Shown here: in pieces, positions 16,289-25,290 of the stretch | Numbering within the stretch: position 1 is the first letter of the stretch | Layout: each line of letters begins with the position of its first letter | Assembly: GCF_947495315.1 (NCBI RefSeq) | Contig: NZ_CANLYD010000019.1 | Span: 1-64,000 of the forward strand | Reading direction: 5' to 3' | DNA length: 64,000 bases | DNA from: an uncultured Aquimarina sp. | Lineage (GTDB): Bacteria > Bacteroidota > Bacteroidia > Flavobacteriales > Flavobacteriaceae | The notes under the pieces: generated by a model | Seen by the model: the letters and a program-made list of their open reading frames with translations, nothing else | Told to the model about the DNA's origin: nothing | Databases searched by the model: none | Translations under genes and position numbers: made by a program

Positions 16289-17134
16289 ATGAAAAAACGT
16301 ATTGTTGAAGTTGTTGTGATTTCTGATGTCCATCTAGGGACATTTGGCTGTCAGGCAGAAGAATTGTTAAATTATCTAAATAGTATAAAACCAAAAACAC
16401 TTATTCTTAACGGGGATATTATTGATATTTGGCAATTCAGAAAACATTATTTTCCAAAATCACACCTTAAAATCATCAAAAAGATTATCAATTTTGCTTC
16501 AAAAGGAACAGAAGTTATTTACATAACAGGGAATCATGATGAGATGCTAAGAAAGTTTAGTGATACCAAAATGGGTAATTTCCAATTAGTGGATAAAGTT
16601 GTTCTGGAGTTGGATAATAAGAAAACCTGGATATTTCACGGCGACATTTTTGATGCTTCTATACAAAATGCGAAATGGCTTGCCAAACTTGGTGGTTGGG
16701 GATATGATCTTTTGATATTAATAAATCAACTTATAAATTGGTGTCTGGTAAAGTTTGGTAAAGAAAAATTCTCTTTATCCAAAAAGATCAAAAATAGTGT
16801 AAAGAAGGCTGTCAAATATATTAATGATTTCGAACAAGTGGCAGCAGATTTAGCTATCGATAATGATTATCATTATGTAATTTGTGGACATATTCATCAA
16901 CCTCAAATAACCAAAAAATCTAATAAAAATGGATCCTGTATGTATTTAAACTCTGGTGATTGGATTGAAAACCTAACGGCTCTAGAGTATAAAAATAAGG
17001 AGTGGGAACTTATAACATACCAAAATGAAGATATTAAAACTGATAAATTAGTAGATGATGAAATAGAAAATCTAGATATTAGTTTAGAAAGTATTCAAGC
17101 TTCTTTTGCAATCAATAAATTGATAAAAAAATAA
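16289..17134 (+). CDS. LpxH-like metallophosphoesterase
   Basis: A 281-residue calcineurin-type phosphoesterase with the metal-binding motifs in order: VISDVHLG (near residue 10), LILNGDIIDIW (near 40), YITGNHDE (near 73), WIFHGDIFD (near 115) and ICGHIHQP (near 200). The set matches the UDP-2,3-diacylglucosamine diphosphatase group, which makes lipid X in lipid A synthesis. The C-terminal extension of about 40 residues is less conserved. No signal; the family works at the cytoplasmic membrane face. It is transcribed alone. Confidence 0.85.
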   Translation: MKKRIVEVVVISDVHLGTFGCQAEELLNYLNSIKPKTLILNGDIIDIWQFRKHYFPKSHLKIIKKIINFASKGTEVIYITGNHDEMLRKFSDTKMGNFQLVDKVVLELDNKKTWIFHGDIFDASIQNAKWLAKLGGWGYDLLILINQLINWCLVKFGKEKFSLSKKIKNSVKKAVKYINDFEQVAADLAIDNDYHYVICGHIHQPQITKKSNKNGSCMYLNSGDWIENLTALEYKNKEWELITYQNEDIKTDKLVDDEIENLDISLESIQASFAINKLIKK

Positions 17135-17240
17135 TAATCAATATACTTCTAATAACGTATCGCTATAACTTCTTTGCAACTTTAAGCAATGTGATCCGTC
17201 CTTTTCTGTAACAACTTTTAATACCCAAAATATTTATTCT

Positions 17241-17248
17241 TAACTTTG
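17241..17248 (+). promoter_or_regulatory. -7 box TAACTTTG of the cyclase gene
   Basis: Matches the Bacteroidota -7 consensus TAnnTTTG and lies 47 bases before the chosen ATG at 17295. No good -33 TTTG is seen at the right distance. Its position argues against the GTG start at 17250, which would be nearly at the transcription start. Confidence 0.45.
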
Positions 17249-17294
17249 AGTGAGCGTGCTCCTCTTTAACCACCAGTTAACATTCATACTTTTG

Positions 17295-18389
17295 ATGAGT
17301 ATACTTTCTCCTTTAAAAAAAAGATTAATATATAGGGTTACTCCTTTCATTATACTTTTTATTATTTCATCTTTAATTTATTTATTTTTAGAAAAAGGAA
17401 TTCTCGGTGATGCAACCCATTACCCTTCTACTAACAATCCTTATAACTTTAATAACAGTATTATTATTTCCATAATTTCTGCTTGTATTTTTGGGTTAAT
17501 TATTGGTTCTTTTGAAGTATTATATTTTAATAAATTCTTTTATTCGAAAAGCTTCCTTAAAAAAATAATCTACAAAATAGCTTTTTATATAGCTATAGTA
17601 ATTATTTTCTTAGTTAGTACAGCTACTATATCATTCATTGTTGAATTTGATACTGATTTATTTGACAAGAACGTATGGATAAATTTGCGCAATTTTGTAA
17701 CTAATATTGCTTTTCTTAGTGTTATATTATATATCATAACAACTATTGGGTTTTCTTTGTTTTATCTAGAAGTAAGTGACAATATTGGTCAAGAAGTATT
17801 ATTTAATTTTTTTACTGGAAAATACCATAAACCCATTGAAGAAGAGCGCATTTTTATGTTTTTGGACATGAAGTCCTCTACTTCTATTGCTGAAAAATTA
17901 GGTCACGTGAAATATTTTGAGATGTTAGCCCAATATTATGCTGATCTATCCAACGCTATTGTAGAACACGCGGGTATTATATATCAGTATGTAGGAGATG
18001 AAATTGTGGTTTCTTGGAGTTTAGATAAGGGACTTAAAAATAATAACTGTATTCATTGTTTTTATTCTATGCAAAAAGCTCTCAAAAATCAATCTACAAA
18101 ATATCTGGAACAATTTGGAGTTTTACCAACTTTTAAAGCAGGGTTTCATTGCGGAATGATTACAGCCGGTGAAATTGGAACAATTAAAAAGGTAATCGTT
18201 TTTACAGGAGATGTACTTAATACTACAGCTAGAATTGAAGGACTCTGTAACACCTATGGTCAAGTCATTCTTATTTCTGATTGCTTAGTGAAAAAATTGG
18301 AAAAGAACTCTGGTTTTACATACAAGACAGTTGATAAAGCTTCATTAAGAGGGAAAAATGAACAAATAGAATTGTTTACAATTGTTTAA
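17295..18389 (+). CDS. Class III adenylate/guanylate cyclase with membrane domain
   Basis: About 364 residues: four membrane helices in the first 170, then a class III cyclase catalytic domain with the metal Asp motifs FLDMKSSTS (near 190) and YQYVGDEIVVSW (near 230), and FTGDVLNTTARIE (near 300) with the Asn-Arg pair used in the transition state. It would make cAMP or cGMP; the sequence does not let me tell which. A GTG at 17250 gives 15 more residues, but ATG 17295 fits the first helix better. It stands alone. Confidence 0.88.
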   Translation: MSILSPLKKRLIYRVTPFIILFIISSLIYLFLEKGILGDATHYPSTNNPYNFNNSIIISIISACIFGLIIGSFEVLYFNKFFYSKSFLKKIIYKIAFYIAIVIIFLVSTATISFIVEFDTDLFDKNVWINLRNFVTNIAFLSVILYIITTIGFSLFYLEVSDNIGQEVLFNFFTGKYHKPIEEERIFMFLDMKSSTSIAEKLGHVKYFEMLAQYYADLSNAIVEHAGIIYQYVGDEIVVSWSLDKGLKNNNCIHCFYSMQKALKNQSTKYLEQFGVLPTFKAGFHCGMITAGEIGTIKKVIVFTGDVLNTTARIEGLCNTYGQVILISDCLVKKLEKNSGFTYKTVDKASLRGKNEQIELFTIV

Positions 18390-18473
18390 TAAGAAACCCA
18401 TATCCACAGTGAACCATCAAACCACTTTTATAATCAATAATTATAATTGTTAAAAAACAAAAGCTGTAATACG

Positions 18474-18481
18474 TATCTTTG
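18474..18481 (+). promoter_or_regulatory. -7 box TATCTTTG of miaE copy 1
   Basis: A good match to TAnnTTTG, 35 bases before the ATG at 18517, with a TTG at 18447-18449 as a possible -33 element. Confidence 0.5.
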
Positions 18482-18516
18482 GTCAAACATTCCAAATCAT
18501 CTAAAACAAAACATTT

Positions 18517-19101
18517 ATGCTTGGTTTAAAATTAGCAACGGATCCTCGTTGGGCCGCATTAGTAGAATCAAATATCGAAGAAATTCTTACGGATCATGCT
18601 TGGTGTGAACAAAAAGCAGCAACCAATGCTATTACTATTATCACACTAAACTCTGAACACGAAGATCTGGTAACCGATTTACTGATCTTAGCTCAAGAAG
18701 AATTAGAGCATTTTCAAATGGTTCATGAACTTATAAAAAAGCGTGGTTATAAACTCGGGCGCGAACGAAAAGATAGTTATGTAAATGAATTATTTAAGCA
18801 TAAAGTAAAACAAGGAGGAAGTCGTCAGCAAGGTTTAGTAAGTAGATTGCTTTTTTCTGCTATGATCGAAGCTCGAAGTTGTGAACGTTTTAAACTTCTT
18901 TCGGAAAAAATAAAGGATCCCGAATTATCAAAATTCTATCATGATCTTATGATTAGCGAAGCAGGTCACTATACAACCTTTATTGGTTTTGCGCGTAAAT
19001 ACGGAAAAGATATTGATGTGGATCAACAATGGCAAGATCTACTGAAATTCGAAGGAGAACTTATTCAAAAATACGGCAAAAAAGAAACGATACACGGATA
19101 A
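18517..19101 (+). CDS. miaE: tRNA-(ms2io6A)-hydroxylase, copy 1
   Basis: A 194-residue ferritin-like di-iron protein of the MiaE family, which hydroxylates the isopentenyl group of ms2i6A37 in tRNAs that read U-codons. Iron ligands are visible as EEILTDHAWCEQKA, AQEELEHFQMVH, IEARSCERFKLLSE and ISEAGHYTTFIGFAR. The start MLGLKLATDPRW is the family start. A second, clearly related copy sits at 39887-40471. Confidence 0.92.
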   Translation: MLGLKLATDPRWAALVESNIEEILTDHAWCEQKAATNAITIITLNSEHEDLVTDLLILAQEELEHFQMVHELIKKRGYKLGRERKDSYVNELFKHKVKQGGSRQQGLVSRLLFSAMIEARSCERFKLLSEKIKDPELSKFYHDLMISEAGHYTTFIGFARKYGKDIDVDQQWQDLLKFEGELIQKYGKKETIHG

Positions 19102-19156
19102 TTTTAATAATCTATCTACATATCGTTTCTATATTTCTTTTTGGTAAAAGCTAAAA

Positions 19157-20821
19157 TTATTCTATTCGTTTAGCAGGCATTTGTCTTCCTCCTTGGTTTA
19201 AAGTCAAACTATCTATGGTTCCTTTATCACTTTTATTGAATGTAATTTCTGCAGGAACTACTTTTAGGAAAAATTGTGTTTCACTTTCTGCAAAAATCTC
19301 AAATTTAGGTTGACCTGTAGCCATTGCATATATAGAATTTCCTTCTAAAGTTATATCAATAATAAAATTTGGTTGTAGTTCATACTTACCTACATAATGT
19401 TTTAAAACATCTGGTGCTACAGTTATTGACTTTCTTTCTGCAGGAGGTGCTTTATCAATTCCTTTTCCCACAAGACTTTCTTGAGCCGTTTTAAAAACGG
19501 TTTGTCGTGTGCCATCATCTGCCAAAGAAAAAGTATATGATATGGTTCCATCATCAAATATAAATGAACCATCTTTCATTGGATATATCTCAAATTCTCT
19601 TGAGTTCTTTCCTTCCTTAAGACTAAATAACTTACCCTCTTTTAGGATAATATGTCTTATCACACCTTCTTCGAACTCATATGCACCAACCCATTTCTTT
19701 GCTTCATCAATGGATAATGGTATAGCATCTTTCTTATCTGGAATTGGTTTACCTATTACCGTAGCGGCTACTTTCATAGTAATTTCACGTATGTTTTTAC
19801 AATTACAATTAGTCAACCCAATTACATACACATTTTCTTTTTCAAGAAAAATTCCATTCGTTGTATACCCAAAAATCCCTCCACTATGAGAATATCCTTT
19901 AGAACCCTGTATATCAGTCTTACGCCAACCATATCCATAATTAATTTCCTCACCACTATTCAATGTAGAACCGTTAATTGCTTTTTCTAAGCTTGTTCTT
20001 TTTATAAAGGTATTTGCATTAATTGCATTTTGCCATTTTAACAAATCATCTATTGTAGACATTAATGAACCAGCGGCATATGGCAATGTCAAACTAAGAT
20101 AATCTGCATTTAAAAACGTATCACCTTCTTGTTTATAACCTAATGCTCTGTTTTTAATAAGCTCACTCATATTTCCATAATAAGAAGAATTCATGTCAAT
20201 CTTTTCAAAAATATTCTTCTCGATAAAATTCTCATAGGTATCCCCCGAAATTACCTCAATGATATATCCTAATAATATGTACCCAGAATTATTATACTTG
20301 AACTCTTCTCCAGGATCAAAATCCATTGGCTCATTTTTAAAAACGTCAATAAGTTCTTTTGGCGTCATATCCGTTCTTGCGGATTTCATGAAGCTTTGCA
20401 TCCCTGTATAACTTTTTATACCCGAAGTATGATTCAGTAAATGATGAATCGTGATCTTTTTACCATTAGTGGGATAATCTGGAATGTATTTCGTGATTTC
20501 ATCATCAATTTTAAGCTTTCCTTGTTCCTCTAACATTAGAATAGCAACTGCTGTAAACTGTTTAGTAATTGACCCTATCTCGAATACATTTTCTGGTTTT
20601 AAAGGAACATCTAACTCTAGACTTGCTTTACCAAATGCCTTGCGATAAATAGATTTACCATCTTTTGCAACTAAAATAGAAACTCCTGGTTCATTCGCGG
20701 TATACATTGAAGAAATAATAGCATCAATATCTTTCTCCATATTTTGACCTTGAACGTGTGTAAAACAGATTGTACAAAGACTTGCAAAAAAGAGTAATCT
20801 AATTTTTTGTAATGATTTCAT
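19157..20821 (-). CDS. Exported serine hydrolase (class C beta-lactamase family)
   Basis: About 554 residues with a signal peptide (MKSLQKIRLLFFASLC..., cleaved after VQGQ). The beta-lactamase/AmpC-type domain has SITK at residues 84-87 (nucleophile Ser and general base Lys), the YNNSG motif near 180 and HSGG near 310. A C-terminal part of about 180 residues resembles the lipocalin-like tail often found in these peptidases and esterases. The substrate is unknown, and drug resistance should not be assumed. An ATG at 20887 would add 22 residues before the signal peptide; 20821 is preferred. Confidence 0.88.
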   Translation of the reverse strand: MKSLQKIRLLFFASLCTICFTHVQGQNMEKDIDAIISSMYTANEPGVSILVAKDGKSIYRKAFGKASLELDVPLKPENVFEIGSITKQFTAVAILMLEEQGKLKIDDEITKYIPDYPTNGKKITIHHLLNHTSGIKSYTGMQSFMKSARTDMTPKELIDVFKNEPMDFDPGEEFKYNNSGYILLGYIIEVISGDTYENFIEKNIFEKIDMNSSYYGNMSELIKNRALGYKQEGDTFLNADYLSLTLPYAAGSLMSTIDDLLKWQNAINANTFIKRTSLEKAINGSTLNSGEEINYGYGWRKTDIQGSKGYSHSGGIFGYTTNGIFLEKENVYVIGLTNCNCKNIREITMKVAATVIGKPIPDKKDAIPLSIDEAKKWVGAYEFEEGVIRHIILKEGKLFSLKEGKNSREFEIYPMKDGSFIFDDGTISYTFSLADDGTRQTVFKTAQESLVGKGIDKAPPAERKSITVAPDVLKHYVGKYELQPNFIIDITLEGNSIYAMATGQPKFEIFAESETQFFLKVVPAEITFNKSDKGTIDSLTLNQGGRQMPAKRIE

Positions 20822-20961
20822 GTGATTCTTTATTTTTGATTGATATATAAAATTACTTAAGAATAAGTACCATATGTATGACGACAAATTGCAGAATAAG
20901 TTACTAGTATCTTAGTAAAAATCAATTTAATAGTTCCACATATAATTCTATTGTAAAAAAA

Positions 20962-21001
20962 AAGTTTTTATATCTATGACAAATCACAGATATAAAAACT
21001 T
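20962..21001. terminator. Factor-independent terminator-like hairpin
   Basis: A perfect 14-bp inverted repeat, AAGTTTTTATATCT (20962-20975) and AGATATAAAAACTT (20988-21001), with a 12-base loop and an A-run on its left (T-run on the minus strand). It lies downstream of the DUF4494 gene on the minus strand. Confidence 0.6.
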
Positions 21002-21056
21002 ATAAAATAGAAAACAGTATTATACCAGATTTCTAATAATAGTATTTAAAAAGAAA

Positions 21057-21611
21057 TTATTCTTCTTCGTCTTTTATAATAAAACCAGGAGCTGCAGGTA
21101 CATTTTCATCTATCTCTACTTCTTCTACAACCTGAATAGAATCTCGTAATGCTTTAAACTTTTCTAATTGATCTTCTTCTCCTGTAAAATAAGGAAACAC
21201 ATCCATGATTGGCGATTCTGTAATAGCTGGTATGGTATAATCTCCTGTGGTACCTTTCATCATACTATTTGTATTATCGAAAGCTTCTTTTACATCATTT
21301 GCCTGTACAAGTAAGTACATATTAGTTTTTCGTTCTTTACCACTTTCTTCATCATAAGCAATCAAAGATACCTTTGACTTGAACCAACGATCAGAATTCT
21401 CAAACGGATGTATCTCAGCAAAATTCGCAACTTTTATATTAGTGATTTTAAATTCTTCGCTAACATAAGCAGCCATTTCTTCATTAATTCTAGTTTCTGC
21501 TTCTGTATAAGATACAGCATCCACCAAATAAGGTTCTGTAGTAACCTTCTGTACTCCGGAATCGTTAATTTTTCTATACTTTACTTTACATTCATACCAA
21601 GTAGCGCTCAT
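21057..21611 (-). CDS. DUF4494 domain protein
   Basis: A 184-residue protein of the DUF4494 family, found in Bacteroidota and of unknown function. Family traits: the start MSATWYECKVKYRKIND, a repeat-like double module (EPYLVDAVSYTEAETRINEEM, then MYLLVQANDVKEAFDN) and ESPIMDVFPY near 150. No signal and no membrane helix. An acidic C-terminus follows. It is transcribed alone, with a terminator-like hairpin downstream. Confidence 0.88.
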   Translation of the reverse strand: MSATWYECKVKYRKINDSGVQKVTTEPYLVDAVSYTEAETRINEEMAAYVSEEFKITNIKVANFAEIHPFENSDRWFKSKVSLIAYDEESGKERKTNMYLLVQANDVKEAFDNTNSMMKGTTGDYTIPAITESPIMDVFPYFTGEEDQLEKFKALRDSIQVVEEVEIDENVPAAPGFIIKDEEE

Positions 21612-21731
21612 ATATTTACTTTTTTAGGATGCCAAATATAAATCTTAAAAAAAAATCTCACAGCGAATTATACCAATAGATATTCACAATTTTTTAATAA
21701 CTTGATTTTAAACAAATTAAACCAATAAAAA

Positions 21732-24653
21732 CTATAGCAAGGTATTTCTTAATATACTAATGGGATGCAACGCAATACGTTGTGTCCCATCTTTTATCTG
21801 ATGTCTACAACTTGTTCCTACAGCAGCAATAATGGCAGCTTTAGAAGCCTTTCTTACGGATGGAAACAACGTCTGCTCGCCTACTTGCATACTGATATCA
21901 TAGTGTTCTTTTTCATATCCAAAAGATCCCGCCATACCACAACATCCGGATGGAATAATAGTAACTTTAAAGTTTTTAGGTAAGTTAAGATATACAAACG
22001 TTGTATGAATAGTAGACAATGCTTTTTGATGACAGTGTCCGTGAAGTTTTATCACCTTTTCTTCATTTGTAAATTGATCAGAAGAAATGTTTCCTAGTTC
22101 GATTTCTGATTTTAAAAATTCATCGATAAGAAAAACATTTTTAGAAAGTGTTTTAGCATCTTCTTTATGGTCTGCTAATCGGAGATATTCATCTCTAAAT
22201 GTTAATATAGCTGAAGGCTCTAAACCTATTAACGGTATACTCTCTGAAATCAAATTACCAAAAACACCTACATTGTGATTTGCCAAAGCTTTGGCTTGCT
22301 TTAACAAACCTTTCGAAATAAAAGTTCTACCACTTTCTTTATGCTTGGCTATTTTTACTTCATAATTCAATTTAGTTAGTAGTTCTATAGCATCAATTCC
22401 GATATTGGAGTCTAAATGATCTGTAAATTCATCTATGAAAAAGTAAATAGTTTTTATTGGATTTTTTGGTTGAATGGATACTAAATTTTTACTGCACCAA
22501 TTTCTAAGAGATTGCTTACTTAACAGAGGTAAATCTCTTTCTTTAGCAATACCTAATGTAGATTTTAAAATTCCAGAAGTAATTGTATTTTTAAAAACAA
22601 AATTTGTTACTCCAGGAGCAATTCTTCCTAGATTATTTAATTTATTATTATTTGCAAATAGCTTCGTTCTTAACGAAACTCCATTCTCTTTTTGGTATTG
22701 ATATTCAAACTCAGCTTTTAAAGTAGCCACATCTACATTAGAAGGACATTCACTAGAACATCCTTTACAACTAAGGCATAAATCAAAAACTTCTTTTAAC
22801 TCCTTTTGATTAAATTTATTTTTACTTGTATTATTAGTTAACACTTCTCTTAGAGCATTTGCTCTACCTCTGGTGGTATCTTTTTCATTTTTAGTTGCTC
22901 TATAACTTGGACACATCGTTCCACCTGCTTCTACAGATTTTCTGCAATCACCACTACCATTACATTTTTCTGTAGCCCTTAATATTCCTTGCGAATCCGT
23001 AAAATCAAACAATGTTTTTATTTCAGGTTCTTCACGATCAATTTCATATCGTAGATGCTCATCCATAGCATAGGCATCTACGATTTTACCAGGATTGAAA
23101 ATACTTTTAGGATCAAAAGCATTTTTAATTCGCTTTAGCAATTCATAATTCTCATCACCAATCATAAAAGGAATATATCCTGCACGCACAATTCCGTCTC
23201 CATGTTCTCCACTCATGGATCCTTTATACTTCTTTACTAAAGCAGCTACATCATCGGTTATTTTTTTAAAAAGCACCACATCTTCTTTCTTTTTAAGATC
23301 TAAAATAGGTCTTAGGTGAAGCTCTCCGGCTCCGGCGTGTGCATAATACACTGCTTGCTGATCGTGTTTCTTCATAAGATCAGAAAATTCTGCAATATAA
23401 TCTGCCAAATCAGGCAAAGCGACTGCTGTATCTTCTATACATGCAACTGCCTTCTTATCACCAACAATATTACCCAATAGTCCTAGTCCTGCTTTTCGAA
23501 GTTCTAAGGCTTGATGTATTTCTTCGCCTAATAAAATAGGATTTGCATATGATAATTCTGAAGTTTCTAAAGTAGATAAAAGCGATAACTTTTGTTTTTC
23601 AAGACTTTCCTTATTATTTGCTCTTAGCTCTAGCATCAAAATTGCTTGCGGATCCTCTTTTATAAAGAAACGATTTTTAAGCTGTTCTATATTATTCTTA
23701 GTACAATCCAAAATCGTTTTATCCATCATCTCACAGGTAAACAATTTATGTTGCATTACAGGCGCTACAGCATTAAGACAATCTTCAATAGAACGAAAAT
23801 GCGAAGCAATCATCATTGATTCTTGTGGAGGTAATTCATCTAATTGTAAAGTAATGCGAGTGGTAAAAGCTAACGTTCCTTCACTACCGGATAATAACTT
23901 ACACATATTAAAGCTTTCCTTCTCATCAGAAAAAACAGCAGAGCTTATGAGTTCATCTATGGCATATCCAGTATTACGTCTATGTATGTCTGGTTTTGGA
24001 AAATTTTCAATTATTCTTTGCTGTATATTTTTAGGTGAAAGTTCTTGGTAAATGGTTTTGTATATTTTTCCTTCTAAAGTATTTTGATTCGTTTTATATT
24101 CAAAATCTTCCTTAGAAATATTAGAAAAAACTGCTTCGCTACCATCAGAAAGCACCGCCTGTAATTCAATTACTTTGTCTCTTGTAACACCATACTGTAT
24201 AGATGTGGTACCACTACTATTATTACCAACCATACCGCCAATCATACATCGATTAGAAGTAGATGTATTAGGGCCAAAAAACAAACCATATGGTCTTAAA
24301 AAACGATTAAGGTCATCCCTAATAACTCCCGGTTGAACGGTTACTGTTTTATTAGTTTCATCAATAGCAATTATCTTGGTAAAATGTTTGGAAACATCCA
24401 CCACAATACCTTCTCCTACACATTGTCCTGCTAATGAGGTTCCTGCAGTTCTTGGGATCAAACCACAATTATGATTATTAGCAAAATCAATAATTTTCTT
24501 TATATCTGATATACTCTCTGGAAAAGCCACTGCAATAGGAATTCTACGATATACAGACGCATCTGTCGCATATAATGATTTCGTAAGTGAATCAAATTCT
24601 AGTGCTCCTCTTAACTGATCTTTTAAAACTACTAAGTCAGCTTCTTTAATCAT
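21732..24653 (-). CDS. FAD/Fe-S oxidoreductase, YdiJ-like (D-2-hydroxyacid dehydrogenase)
   Basis: A 973-residue fusion: FAD-binding domain (PRTAGTSLAGQCVGEG near residue 72; GGMVGNNSSGTTSIQYG near 140), FAD-oxidase C-terminal domain (near 270-520; YAHAGAGELHLRP), Fe-S cysteines (CNGSGDC and MCPSYRAT near 562-582; CLSCKGCSSECP near 625) and a C-terminal CCG domain (HGHCHQKAL, PSGCCGMAGSF near 900). This layout and length match YdiJ, reported as a D-2-hydroxyglutarate dehydrogenase; D-lactate dehydrogenases of the Dld/GlcDF type are the alternative. It overlaps the Lrp gene by 4 bases and diverges from a DUF1338 gene whose family makes D-2-hydroxyglutarate. Confidence 0.88.
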   Translation of the reverse strand: MIKEADLVVLKDQLRGALEFDSLTKSLYATDASVYRRIPIAVAFPESISDIKKIIDFANNHNCGLIPRTAGTSLAGQCVGEGIVVDVSKHFTKIIAIDETNKTVTVQPGVIRDDLNRFLRPYGLFFGPNTSTSNRCMIGGMVGNNSSGTTSIQYGVTRDKVIELQAVLSDGSEAVFSNISKEDFEYKTNQNTLEGKIYKTIYQELSPKNIQQRIIENFPKPDIHRRNTGYAIDELISSAVFSDEKESFNMCKLLSGSEGTLAFTTRITLQLDELPPQESMMIASHFRSIEDCLNAVAPVMQHKLFTCEMMDKTILDCTKNNIEQLKNRFFIKEDPQAILMLELRANNKESLEKQKLSLLSTLETSELSYANPILLGEEIHQALELRKAGLGLLGNIVGDKKAVACIEDTAVALPDLADYIAEFSDLMKKHDQQAVYYAHAGAGELHLRPILDLKKKEDVVLFKKITDDVAALVKKYKGSMSGEHGDGIVRAGYIPFMIGDENYELLKRIKNAFDPKSIFNPGKIVDAYAMDEHLRYEIDREEPEIKTLFDFTDSQGILRATEKCNGSGDCRKSVEAGGTMCPSYRATKNEKDTTRGRANALREVLTNNTSKNKFNQKELKEVFDLCLSCKGCSSECPSNVDVATLKAEFEYQYQKENGVSLRTKLFANNNKLNNLGRIAPGVTNFVFKNTITSGILKSTLGIAKERDLPLLSKQSLRNWCSKNLVSIQPKNPIKTIYFFIDEFTDHLDSNIGIDAIELLTKLNYEVKIAKHKESGRTFISKGLLKQAKALANHNVGVFGNLISESIPLIGLEPSAILTFRDEYLRLADHKEDAKTLSKNVFLIDEFLKSEIELGNISSDQFTNEEKVIKLHGHCHQKALSTIHTTFVYLNLPKNFKVTIIPSGCCGMAGSFGYEKEHYDISMQVGEQTLFPSVRKASKAAIIAAVGTSCRHQIKDGTQRIALHPISILRNTLL

Positions 24654-25129
24654 AACTGTTTTCCTTTTACCAATGAATCTAAGGTAATTTGTCTTTTGAA
24701 ATTAGTATCAAAACAAATAAAACTATCTGTTCCCCCTACACCTTCTATTTGGTGTACCTGTTCATACAATATATTGCGTAGATGATGATTGTCGTATGCA
24801 AATATCAGAATAAAAAGTGCATAATTACCCGAAACATAATTACATTCTAATATCTCAGGTATTTTAGCCAGATCATTGACTACAGATTTTGCATACCTTG
24901 CTTCCTTTAACCTAATGCCAACATAAGACTTGGTCTTATATCCTATCTGTTTTTCATCAATGACAAACTCTGCTTTATTTATAACACCATTTTCCTTTAA
25001 CTTTCTAATTCTTTGATGTACTAACGAATTAGAAATCTTTAACTCTTCTGCGATCTGAGAAAAAGGTTTTCTGGCGTCTTTACGGATCTGTAATAATATC
25101 TGCTGGTCTATATAATCAAAATGATTCAT
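24650..25129 (-). CDS. Lrp/AsnC family transcriptional regulator
   Basis: About 159 residues: an N-terminal helix-turn-helix (FSQIAEELKISNSLVHQRIRKLKENGVI) and a C-terminal RAM ligand-binding domain (VGIRLKEARYAKSVV onward). Lrp/AsnC proteins sense amino acids or related acids and often control the adjacent gene. Its TGA overlaps the ATG of the YdiJ-like gene (ATGA, 24650-24653), so they are coupled. ATG 25129 was chosen over 25165 because it gives the usual family start. It faces the DUF1338 gene across the intergenic region. Confidence 0.9.
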   Translation of the reverse strand: MNHFDYIDQQILLQIRKDARKPFSQIAEELKISNSLVHQRIRKLKENGVINKAEFVIDEKQIGYKTKSYVGIRLKEARYAKSVVNDLAKIPEILECNYVSGNYALFILIFAYDNHHLRNILYEQVHQIEGVGGTDSFICFDTNFKRQITLDSLVKGKQL

Positions 25130-25259
25130 AATTAATGAAATTTTGAAAGATCTATACCCAAACAAGAAATCTTGTTTTTAAGTAAAATCAATTTGACATA
25201 AAATAAAACTATAAATAGCTAAATCATTTGTATTTCAAAACAAAAGTAGTCAAAATTAG

Positions 25260-25267
25260 TATTTTTG
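25260..25267 (+). promoter_or_regulatory. -7 box TATTTTTG of the DUF1338 gene
   Basis: Matches TAnnTTTG, 24 bases before the ATG. The same 160-base intergenic region must hold the promoter of the divergent Lrp gene, so an Lrp site here could control both directions; I cannot pick one out by eye. Confidence 0.45.
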
Positions 25268-25290
25268 CGCTAAAAACAAACAAATAACAA

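Noticed and set aside
19157-20821. Beta-lactamase resistance gene
   Set aside because: The SxxK/YxN/HxG set also fits the many esterases and peptidases of this family; nothing shows drug hydrolysis.
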